From NCBI GenBank assembly GCA_964419225.1, contig CAYQPF010000018.1, positions 1 through 53,578 of the forward strand: 53,578 nt of DNA. Direction: 5' to 3'. The notes below the pieces were generated by a model. The model was given only the letters and a program-made list of their open reading frames with translations. It ran no database searches and was not told where the DNA came from. Of this stretch, positions 6,493-15,800 are shown one piece after another (positions within the stretch are counted from its first letter, which is position 1; each line of letters begins with the position of its first letter). This stretch comes from CAYQPF01 sp964419225 (GTDB taxonomy: Bacteria > Cloacimonadota > Cloacimonadia > Cloacimonadales > CAYQPF01). A program made the translations under genes and the position numbers.

Positions 6493-8041
6493 AAAAAATA
6501 TGAAAAAAAATATTTATCTTGTTTTATTAATATTATTAATAGGTTTTGGGATCTTTTTAATATTAAGCAAATCCGGTGAACAATCCGGAAGCATTAATAT
6601 GGCGATATCGAGTATGCCTGAGACATATGATCCCATGGTACGTTCAGAGTTTTATACAAAATTAGTTGCTGATAACATCTTTGAGCCATTGATCAGAGTC
6701 AGAGGCCAAAAATTTATTCCTGTTATAGCTCAGAACTGGTATAATCCTGAACCGGGTGAATTGATTATAAATATTAGAAAAGGCGTGTATTTTCATAATG
6801 GTGACTTACTTACAGCCTATGATGCAAAAGCAAGTTTAATGCGGGCATTGTATTATGATAAGTCTATTAACAAAAACGTGAGTATTGTTGATTCCATAAA
6901 GGTTGATAATATTCACAAACTTCATGTTTATTATCCAAAGGAATCTACGAATGTTTTAACGATTATCAGTGATATTCCAATGTATCAGAATAACATTTTA
7001 GCTCAATTTGATGATGCTTATCTGGCAACACATCCGGTTGGTACCGGAGCGTATTATTTATTTAAAACCAGCAATACTTTGATCACTCTGAAAAGGTTTG
7101 CCCAATATTGGGGAACGAAGAGCAATATAGAGCAAGTCAATCTTCAGCATATACCCGACAAAATGGATCAAACCACCAGATTGATCAAGAAAGAAATAGA
7201 TATTGTTTATAATCCTCCTGTAAGCAAATTAGAAGATTTAGGGCAGACTAATTATTTAGATTTCAAAAAGAACAGAAGCAGTTCGACAATGTATATGGCT
7301 TTTGATGTGATGCGGGAGAAAACACCATATATAAACTTAACTCCCAATCCCTTGAGAAATGTTGCTGTGAGAAAGGCAATCTGGCATGCTTTAAATATTA
7401 ATAAATTTATTGATGAAGTCCTTTCCAACAGTGCAGTCCCGATAGCCCTTCCCTTTACCCCCGACAAACTTGGCTATAATCACAGCACTCCCACCAGAGA
7501 ATTCAATATTGAAGAAGCAAAAAAACTTTTAGCAGAGGCAGGATATCCAGAGGGCTTTACGATGACAATAGACTGTATTCAGGATAAGTATCCTGGCGAC
7601 AAGGAATTAGGAATGTTTGTAAAAAATTCTCTGGAAGAAATTGGTATAGAGGTAAAATTAGTATATTTAAGATCCCAAGAATTTTACAGCAAATTGAAAT
7701 TACGTGATTCCTCATGCTATATCACTGGCTATGTATTGGAAGGAAACGTCATAACAGGAGCTCTTAACTCCTTATTTTCAACTAGTGAAAAAGTAACAGG
7801 TACTGCGAACAGATTCGGCAATGTAATCCCTGGAATCAATCCCATCATAGAACGGATTCAAGAAATCTCTGAAGATAATCCGGAAATAGATTCACTTTTC
7901 AAATCTGCTACAGATTTAATATATGAAGCAAACATCTTGATTCCTTTGTATGTACCGGATGATGTATTTATATTGAATAAGAGGGTTAAGTGGAATAAAC
8001 AGGACAATATGGTATTTTTTAAAGAAATGGAATTGAGATAA
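6473..8041 (+). CDS. Family 5 extracytoplasmic solute-binding protein (oligopeptide type)
   Basis: The protein resembles OppA/DppA-type binding proteins. NMAISSMPETYDPMVRSEF, VADNIFEPLI, VYFHNGDLLTAYDAKASLMR and VRKAIWHALNINKFID are typical of SBP_bac_5. An N-terminal hydrophobic segment (about residues 13-32 from GTG 6473) without a lipobox Cys suggests a membrane anchor or uncleaved signal. From GTG 6473 it is 522 residues; from ATG 6500 it is 513. GTG has a Shine-Dalgarno sequence, but both lie in the hairpin at 6463-6486, and ATG has none. No permease or ATPase genes are nearby. Instead a membrane PAS protein starts 4 nt downstream and a hybrid kinase follows, so ligand sensing is a likely role. 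The family call is firm, the role inferred. Confidence 0.85.
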   Translation: MRYPPFLKNMKKNIYLVLLILLIGFGIFLILSKSGEQSGSINMAISSMPETYDPMVRSEFYTKLVADNIFEPLIRVRGQKFIPVIAQNWYNPEPGELIINIRKGVYFHNGDLLTAYDAKASLMRALYYDKSINKNVSIVDSIKVDNIHKLHVYYPKESTNVLTIISDIPMYQNNILAQFDDAYLATHPVGTGAYYLFKTSNTLITLKRFAQYWGTKSNIEQVNLQHIPDKMDQTTRLIKKEIDIVYNPPVSKLEDLGQTNYLDFKKNRSSSTMYMAFDVMREKTPYINLTPNPLRNVAVRKAIWHALNINKFIDEVLSNSAVPIALPFTPDKLGYNHSTPTREFNIEEAKKLLAEAGYPEGFTMTIDCIQDKYPGDKELGMFVKNSLEEIGIEVKLVYLRSQEFYSKLKLRDSSCYITGYVLEGNVITGALNSLFSTSEKVTGTANRFGNVIPGINPIIERIQEISEDNPEIDSLFKSATDLIYEANILIPLYVPDDVFILNKRVKWNKQDNMVFFKEMELR

Positions 8042-8045
8042 GAAT

Positions 8046-9830
8046 ATGAATTTAAAAAGATCCTCATATATAACTTTAGTTCTGGTAATCGGACTTTTAC
8101 TAAGCCTTTCCTGGTTTTCTACATTTCTCTTCAAAAAAACCGTAATCAAGTATTACAAAGCAATGATAGAAAACATGTCTCAAGTAAAAACCATTCAATA
8201 CTACAGCATATTTAAAAGACAATTCTCCCAATCTGAATTAACCAAAGAAAAACTTACTTACTTATCCGAATATCTGAATAAAGAAAGCAGCTTGGAATCT
8301 ATCGGCTTTGTAAATCTTTACATTGTTGATATGAAAGGTAAAACAGTATTTGACTATAAGTCTTTTAAAGATGTTGACCCCGAAGAAAAAATTGATAATA
8401 TTCTCACTTTGACAGGCCTGGACAAAAAAATTTATGATGTTGAAATCACCTCATTAGACATTGACATAAACGGGGAAAGAACCCTGGTACTTAATATCCC
8501 TTATGTTGATAATATTGGTGATACAGGCGTGCATCCCCTGAATTTCATCTTCCTCTTTTCTTATGATTTGATTCTCAATGACATTAATCATGTTGCAATG
8601 ATCAATATTTCAATAATGTTTGCTATTGCACTTTTTATTTTAGTTCTGTATATTTTCTTTTCCAAATACTACAAAAATCATATTTTATTCTTAAACAAAT
8701 TCATCAAGAATGAGATTTTTGACAACAGAAAGCTTGAACTTAAACTGACTTATGATCAGCCTTTTGAGCCTTTGGAAAAAACGATCTCCTATCTTATCGC
8801 TCAACAATTTGATTATGGGAAAAAACATGCTGATCTATTGGAAAAACTGGACTTTCTAACTATGTATTCTCAGGATGGCTATGTCATTGAGAACGCAGAG
8901 GGATTGATCCTTGAAAGCAATAAAAGAATGGCAAACATGTTAGGCTTCGAGAGAGAAAAAGATCTGACAGGCAAATATCTGAAAGACTTTTTAGCCGATA
9001 CAAAAAATCTAAAGAAATTTGAGATTGAAGCTAAACGCAAAGATATGATATATACAATAAAATTGGAATTTGTTAATACTAAGGAACAAAAGAACTCTTA
9101 TGATGTAACCACCTGCCATCGACTGGATGAAAATGGACTGTTTAATGGTTATTTAAGAATTATTCACAGTGATCTGGAATCAATAGCAGGGAATGTCAGT
9201 CTCAGTCCGGAAATAATGAACAGAGTAACTGTATTAGATCAAATCCAGGAAGCATATGTCTTGTTAAAAAATAATATTGTGATGGATGTTAATCAGGCAT
9301 TTTGTCACTTATTTAATATGACCAAATCCGAAGTACACACCTCCAATATCTTAACTAAATTTAAAAAATATGAGTTTGTTTACAATTTAAAGCATACTTC
9401 CAATAAAAAGAGATATGATTTTATGGTATTCGAACCAACTTTAAATAAGTGGTTGCAGGTGCATAATTCTCCGATATTAATAGAATCAGGAACCCTAAAC
9501 GTCTTAATGATCTCTGATGTAAGTTCACAAAGGCTGGAAAACAAGTATCCTAATTTTATCCTTGAAGAATTTTTAGGATTCTTCTTTATCACAACTAAAG
9601 ACCATGAAGTCCTATATGTCTCCAAGAGTTTCATGAATATCACAGATTTGGATTTTGTCTGGTTCAATAATTATTTTAAGAAACAGATGGAGAAGAATCA
9701 GAATATATTAGGAAATGAACTGAGTGTTATCAAAGATGATTCACAATACAACTTCAGTGTATTCAAAGCAGAAATCAATATAACAGACACAAAGATGTAT
9801 ATATGTTTATTAAATCAAACTAATGAGTAA
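8046..9830 (+). CDS. Membrane PAS-domain sensor protein without an output domain
   Basis: A 594-residue protein with transmembrane segments near residues 8-30 and 185-208, an outward-facing sensor region between them, and a cytoplasmic part with a PAS domain at about 275-375 (YVIENAEGLILESNKRMANM, LGFEREKDL), a second PAS-like domain at about 390-495 and a weak third at 500-590. It ends there, with no histidine kinase, cyclase, GGDEF or receiver domain. It starts 4 nt after the solute-binding protein and its stop is 3 nt before the hybrid kinase, so the three are probably made together. It may be a co-sensor that passes the state of the binding protein to the kinase. This role is inferred; PAS and topology are read from sequence. 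Confidence 0.75.
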   Translation: MNLKRSSYITLVLVIGLLLSLSWFSTFLFKKTVIKYYKAMIENMSQVKTIQYYSIFKRQFSQSELTKEKLTYLSEYLNKESSLESIGFVNLYIVDMKGKTVFDYKSFKDVDPEEKIDNILTLTGLDKKIYDVEITSLDIDINGERTLVLNIPYVDNIGDTGVHPLNFIFLFSYDLILNDINHVAMINISIMFAIALFILVLYIFFSKYYKNHILFLNKFIKNEIFDNRKLELKLTYDQPFEPLEKTISYLIAQQFDYGKKHADLLEKLDFLTMYSQDGYVIENAEGLILESNKRMANMLGFEREKDLTGKYLKDFLADTKNLKKFEIEAKRKDMIYTIKLEFVNTKEQKNSYDVTTCHRLDENGLFNGYLRIIHSDLESIAGNVSLSPEIMNRVTVLDQIQEAYVLLKNNIVMDVNQAFCHLFNMTKSEVHTSNILTKFKKYEFVYNLKHTSNKKRYDFMVFEPTLNKWLQVHNSPILIESGTLNVLMISDVSSQRLENKYPNFILEEFLGFFFITTKDHEVLYVSKSFMNITDLDFVWFNNYFKKQMEKNQNILGNELSVIKDDSQYNFSVFKAEINITDTKMYICLLNQTNE

Positions 9831-9833
9831 AAA

Positions 9834-12770
9834 ATGAGAAAAAAATTATTACTTTTCTTTATATGCTTAGTCCTTATTAATGTCCTGGTGTTGTTCATGT
9901 ACTTTTCCTCCCAGAAGAAAGATTACTTATACCAAAGCAGAAATAATTATTATAAGTATATTGACCATATAACAGTTTTACTGGAAATGTTAGAGACAAA
10001 CACTCAAATGAAGATAAGCAAGTATGAACTATTCAAATATACTAAAAATGACAATGCCGGAATAATACTGCTGAATTCTGCCCATCAAATTACTTACACC
10101 TCAGATAATGTATTCCAAATGGTTAGTCCGGCAAAACTATTGTCTGTAAATGAGATGTATTTGTCATCACCTTTATTAACCGGTGATTTTTTTTATCAGG
10201 AGAATAATAACTATTTTCTCATCCTGTTCAAAAAGAACAAAATCGGCAATAAAGAAACAACCATTCTCCTATTAAGCAATGCGAAAAGTTTTTTCCAGGA
10301 GAGACATAAGCGTTTCTGGCTATTCCCCTTGATCTGTATTTTGGAGATTTTGTTAATTACCTGGTTCTTCCGAATATTTTTAAGTTACCAGCAAACAAAA
10401 AAGAAACAGGAAGAAGAGATACTCAAAGAGAAAAATATCATGACAATTATCAATGAGCAAACCAAATTTGCTCCCTTGATTATCACCGATGCCGAAGGGA
10501 AAATCCAGTCTTTTAGCTCAGCCGCTGAGGATTTGTTAGGGTTTAATAAACATGATATGATCAGTAAGCCTGTACTAAGTTTATTTGAAATGGACAGTGT
10601 ACAGAATTTTCAGAAAGATAATTTGATCCTTTTAAATAATTATGAACTATTTCTCAAAAACAAACTTGGGAAAAAAATCATCTGTATGTGTACTGTTGTC
10701 CCTTACTACAATGATGAAGATGTCCTGGACAGCTACATTCTGCTTTTTAATGATATCACAAACAATTTGGAAAGTCGGGAAATTTTAATGCGGGAATTGA
10801 GCAAAACAAAAGTTTTTGCAAAGATATCAGCTTTAATTTCCGGGATATCAGATCCAAAGATCATTATTAGAACAATTATTGAATACACTAAAGATCTGGT
10901 TTATTATGATAATGGAACACTCTTTATGCTTGAAGGTGAGTTCCTGCGTCCTTATTATACTACTGATGAACAGATAAAAGAAAAACTTGATTCTTTAGTT
11001 CTAAACCTGGGTGAAGGGTTGACCGGTTTAGTTGCCCAAACTCAGAAAGGAATGTTCATAAATAGTGCACAAAACAGTCCTATTGCCGTTAAAGTGCAGG
11101 GTACTGATGATTTGGAAGAATGCTTAATTTCCGTACCCTTGATACATCAAAGTAAGATCATTGGCGTTTTGACATTTTCCCGTATGGGTAATAATGGTTA
11201 TACCGAAGAGGATCTTAATTTACTGGAAACCTTGGCGACCCAGGCAGCTAATGTCCTGGAAAGTACTACCTTATTCCAGAAATTAAGTGCTTCTGAAAAA
11301 AATTATAATTCCCTGATCAATGAATCAATTATGGGAATTGCTATTATTAAGAACAATCAGATTCTGTTCTTGAACAATTCATTTGCTAAAATACTGGATT
11401 ATCCTTTGGAAGAAATTATTAATAAATCTATCCTGGATTATATTTCTAAGGAAACTCAGACCTCTTTTGGTGCCAAAATGACTCAGTATATGATGATGGA
11501 AGACAGAATGCAGTTTGAACTTGCTATGCTCAAATCCAACAATAGAACAGCTATATTGGAAGTTACGATCAGTCCGATCCAATGGGAAGATGAACAGGTC
11601 ACCATGTTTTCTGCAACAGATATTACTGAAAAAATTGAGTTAAATAAACAGCTTCAGCAGACTCAGAAAATGGAATCAATGGGAGCTTTGGCCGGTGGCA
11701 TAGCTCACGATTTCAAGAATATTCTGGCAGGTATTATCGGTGCAACTGATATGATCCTTTTCAAAATTGAGAAGGACAGTCCCCTGTATAATAATGCTAA
11801 AATTATCAAAAAATCAGCAGAGCGTGGAGCAAGTTTAGCACATAGATTGTTAGGTTATTCACGCAGAGAAGAACAAATCAATCAAATTTTCAATATCAAT
11901 GATATTATTCTGGAAGTAGCAGATATAACAAGTTATACTTTTGAGAAGAACATAGATATAGTAACCAACTTAGCTGAGGACTTTTTAACATTTGAAGGCG
12001 ATCCTGTAAAAATCCAGCAGATAATTCTTAATCTGTGTGTAAATGCCCGTGATGCTATGCCCCGTGGCGGGACAATAACCATTGAGAGCAGTATCATTAC
12101 AGCCAGAGCAGAACAAATCCAAAAGTTCGAGAAGATGAATGCCGGAATCTATAATTACTTTAAGGTCATGGATACTGGTACCGGTATTCCTGAAGAAATT
12201 ATCAAAGAAATCTTCAGTCCATTCTTCACTACAAAGGAGAAAGGTAAAGGAACAGGCCTTGGTTTAGCAACTACCCAGTCAATTGTGGAAGGTTATAATG
12301 GTGTAATTGTTGTAACTTCTGTGATAAATGTGGGTACAACCTTCCATATTTATTTGCCTTTCTCAAATAAAGATCTTGAAATCGAAAGAGCAGAAACAAC
12401 ATTCAAAAAAGCAACTGCACATAATATTCTGGTAGTAGATGATGAAGAAATTGTCCTGGAAATTGCACAGGAAATTCTGGAAGAACTCGGAAGCACTGTT
12501 CATGCATGCTTCAATGGCGAAGAAGCTCTGAAGTATTTAGAAACAAACTCTAATATTCAACTGATCCTGGCAGACAAAATGATGCCGAAAATGGATGGAA
12601 TCACCCTTTTCAAAAAAGTTCGGGAATTGTATCCCTCGATCAGGGTTATAATATCAAGTGGATTCACAGAAGATAAGGAAATTAAACAACTCAGGGAAGA
12701 AGGGTTGTTTGGCTATATTACCAAACCTTATCATGTCGAAGATCTGGTTAATTTACTGAATAAAGTGTAG
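9834..12770 (+). CDS. Hybrid sensor histidine kinase (PAS-GAF-PAS-HisKA-HATPase-receiver)
   Basis: A 978-residue membrane kinase. It has transmembrane segments near residues 5-23 and 160-180, PAS at about 205-310, GAF at about 325-480 (LNLGEGLTGLVAQTQKGMFI), and PAS at about 490-605. The phosphoacceptor is His625 in GGIAHDFKNIL, followed by an ATPase with LNLCVNARDAMPRGG and TGLGLATTQSIVEGYNG. A C-terminal receiver has VVDDEE, phosphoacceptor Asp914 in LADKMMPKMDG, and KPYHVEDL. The phospho-His motif has Lys where Asn is usual (HDFNNIL). No response regulator with DNA-binding output is adjacent, so downstream targets are unknown. Third gene of the signalling operon starting at 6473. It converges on the cyclase gene, with a GTTAGTT repeat between them. 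Confidence 0.93.
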   Translation: MRKKLLLFFICLVLINVLVLFMYFSSQKKDYLYQSRNNYYKYIDHITVLLEMLETNTQMKISKYELFKYTKNDNAGIILLNSAHQITYTSDNVFQMVSPAKLLSVNEMYLSSPLLTGDFFYQENNNYFLILFKKNKIGNKETTILLLSNAKSFFQERHKRFWLFPLICILEILLITWFFRIFLSYQQTKKKQEEEILKEKNIMTIINEQTKFAPLIITDAEGKIQSFSSAAEDLLGFNKHDMISKPVLSLFEMDSVQNFQKDNLILLNNYELFLKNKLGKKIICMCTVVPYYNDEDVLDSYILLFNDITNNLESREILMRELSKTKVFAKISALISGISDPKIIIRTIIEYTKDLVYYDNGTLFMLEGEFLRPYYTTDEQIKEKLDSLVLNLGEGLTGLVAQTQKGMFINSAQNSPIAVKVQGTDDLEECLISVPLIHQSKIIGVLTFSRMGNNGYTEEDLNLLETLATQAANVLESTTLFQKLSASEKNYNSLINESIMGIAIIKNNQILFLNNSFAKILDYPLEEIINKSILDYISKETQTSFGAKMTQYMMMEDRMQFELAMLKSNNRTAILEVTISPIQWEDEQVTMFSATDITEKIELNKQLQQTQKMESMGALAGGIAHDFKNILAGIIGATDMILFKIEKDSPLYNNAKIIKKSAERGASLAHRLLGYSRREEQINQIFNINDIILEVADITSYTFEKNIDIVTNLAEDFLTFEGDPVKIQQIILNLCVNARDAMPRGGTITIESSIITARAEQIQKFEKMNAGIYNYFKVMDTGTGIPEEIIKEIFSPFFTTKEKGKGTGLGLATTQSIVEGYNGVIVVTSVINVGTTFHIYLPFSNKDLEIERAETTFKKATAHNILVVDDEEIVLEIAQEILEELGSTVHACFNGEEALKYLETNSNIQLILADKMMPKMDGITLFKKVRELYPSIRVIISSGFTEDKEIKQLREEGLFGYITKPYHVEDLVNLLNKV

Positions 12771-12773
12771 GGG

Positions 12774-12841
12774 ATTAGTTGTTAGTTGTTAGTTGTTAGT
12801 TGTTATTTGTTAGTTATTAATGATTAATGGTAAATAGTTAA
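12774..12841 (+). repeat. GTTAGTT heptamer array, copy 1
   Basis: About four perfect 7-nt units (TTAGTTG), then degenerate TTAGTTATTAATGATTAATG and similar, fill the gap between two convergent genes. The array starts 4 nt after the kinase stop and runs into the last codons of the cyclase gene. Related arrays are at 19012, 20632, 25838 and 53534. Confidence 0.85.
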
Positions 12842-15800
12842 TTGATTTACAAGTTCCGGAAAATTGGTACGGAGAAATTCCCGGAATCTGCTTTGTTGTG
12901 AAATGATTGTAAGACGTAACCATATTTTTTCTAGCCTGGCTAAATATCTTTTTCTATAAGAAGGGAATTGTGATTCACCGAGGCTGACCAACCTTTTCAA
13001 GTAATCGACTAAATCATATTCATTTACGCCTGTAATTGGAAGAGTTAATAGTTTTTTAAAATTCTTTTCCTTATCCATATCCAGCATAATTTGAGAATAA
13101 TAAAAAGCTGTATTCAAATACAAACAAATATCGACAGTTATATGTTCTTTATTCATTGTTTGATAATCATTGTAAAGGGTTAGAGCAGACTGGAAATGTC
13201 CCAGACAGGCCAGGGTAGAGATTCTTTGAGCTATGATACAGGAATAATAATTATCAAAGTTGTAATGCGAGTAAAAATCCATAGCTTCCTGTGATAATTG
13301 ATCAGCCATCACAAGATCTCCGTATTTCAGACAGGCGTCTGGCAGAGAAATTAATATGCAGGCCAAACCTTCGTCCCAATTCATTTCTTTAATGATCCGA
13401 TAGTTTTTCAAGCCGAATTCAAAGGCTTTGGGATAATCCATACTATGAACATAATAATCAAAAAACAGTCCATAAATTTTTGCAATACTGAATTGACTGT
13501 GGATCTCCAAGGCCAGAGGAAGTGCTTTTTCCAAATAATCCAGTGATAATTCCCACTCATTCCGGAACCGCATGACTTGTACTAACATAATGTAAGCATT
13601 GGAAATATCGAACTTATCATTTTTTTTAATTCCAAATTCTAACCATTTTTGGAAGAATTTCTCTGATTTTCTGATTTTTCCCATATTCAAATAAGCCATG
13701 CCGATATTAGCAATATTTCGCATATAAGAAACTGAATGTTTATCGTAAAATTTAATTGCATTCATATAATTAGAGATTGATTCCGGATAATTGCCCATAG
13801 AAATATGAAGATTTCCCATTGCATTGTAAGCTACACCTTTAAGAACAGGATTTTTGGATTGAGCAATTTCAGCAATAGCAATTTCCAAAGTCTTCATAGA
13901 TTTCTGATATTCTCCTAAAAGGTGTTGAATATTCCCATTCTCCACTAAATATTCAATTCTCAAATCATTGTTCTTAATCTTTATACTTATTTCCAGTCCT
14001 CTTTTATATAAATCGTAAGCATCCTTTAATCTGCCGATGTTAATACAAACATCTGCATTCAACCTTAAGATATTTAGCAAATAATTCATTTTCTTAGAAT
14101 CATGCAAAGTCTTTTGACTTAGTTTAATTGTCTTTTCCGGCGAGAATCCAAATAATTGGTATATGCTCTCACAATAGGAAAAAAAACTGTCGATAAGGTA
14201 TTTTCCAGCTTGGTTTTTAGCTGCCTTGACCAGGTATTCCAAGGTTTGATCCAGAAGATTGTCTTCTTTTCTTTGTTTAGGATCAGATAATTGATAGGTC
14301 TTTAAATAATGATAAGCAATATCAGGGTAGAAAGAACTTTTATTACCGAATTCACTCTTTAAGTGTCTGGCTATATGTTTATGAATACTTATCAAATCCT
14401 TTGTAGAAAGCAATTGATAAACACTTTCCCGAACATATGAATGTTTAAAACTGAATACTTTTTCTCCCAGAGGAATCCACAAATCTTCAAACTGTCCTTC
14501 CCACAACAATTGCTCTAACTTAGCATTATTTTGAAAAAATAAATTGATAATATTTGCATTAAATTCTTTACCATAAACTGCTGAATACTTTATTAATTCT
14601 CTTAATTCCTCCGAGAGTCTGTCAATTCTGGACAAAATAGTATTGGAAATACTATCAGGAATTCCGGTATTCAGCGAAGAATCTAATTCCGAACCCTGTC
14701 CTGCCAGATATTGTACAATCTGTTCGATATAGAAAGGATTTCCCTCACTTTGTCTGATAATAATATTTTTCAGATCCTCATTGATAATTTTATTCTGAGC
14801 CAGAAGTTGAACCAATTTACCTGAATTTTCAGTATCAAGACCTGAAAGAAAGATTATTTGATCTTGCTTAACCTGATCATTCTCTAAAAGACTGAGAGGA
14901 TTTTCCCGGGTAGAAATAAGAATCTGAGATTTATGACTCTTAAGGAGAGATTTGATGAGTTTCAACGATTCGGTATCCATCCAATGCAGATCACTAATTT
15001 CTATCACGGTTTTTGTTTGAGCTGAAACAGCACGTATTAAAGATAATATTGCCTTTTGTGACTCTTTGTACTGCGTTTCAGGACTGAGATCGCAGATACT
15101 ATCCACATCACTATTGAGTTCCAGAAGCCCGAGTAAAAACCGTTCACTTGATTTTAAAAATATATTATTTGGATCAGAGGTTAAAGTATGGAATAATTTC
15201 AGGAAACATTTGTAATTTTCCTGATCCGGCACTTCAGGATTTTGCAGAAAAAACTGCTTCAAATATCTGATGAAAGGTTGGAAAGGCTTTTTCACGACTT
15301 CGTCACAATACAGATTAATCCAATTAATCTCAAAGTGCAGTTTCTTGATTTCATATAACAGTCTTGATTTACCAATTCCAGGAGCTCCCTGTACAAATAA
15401 GACAAAGGGATCATCAATTTGGATATAAGAATTTATGGTCTGAAGTTCTTTCTCTCTGCCCATGAAATAATCCGGATATTGACACAAATCTGTTAAATTT
15501 CTTTTTCCCAGTAACTGGTAAACAGAAATTTTTGCTTCAAATCCCTTGAAGTTGCGATCTTGAAGATAGAGAAGGTTGTATTTATTACTTATCTGATAAT
15601 AATGATAAATATTTTTGTCAGTCAGAATTTGGCCATAATCTGCATATTCCATCAATCTGGCGGATAAGTTAACTGTATTTCCTATACAAGTATAGGTTGC
15701 CCTGAATTTATTCCCGATTTTACCGGCAAAGATAGGACCGTAAGCCATTCCAATTTTCATTTGTTCCAGATTTTTCAGACTGAGAATAAAATCCAATGCT

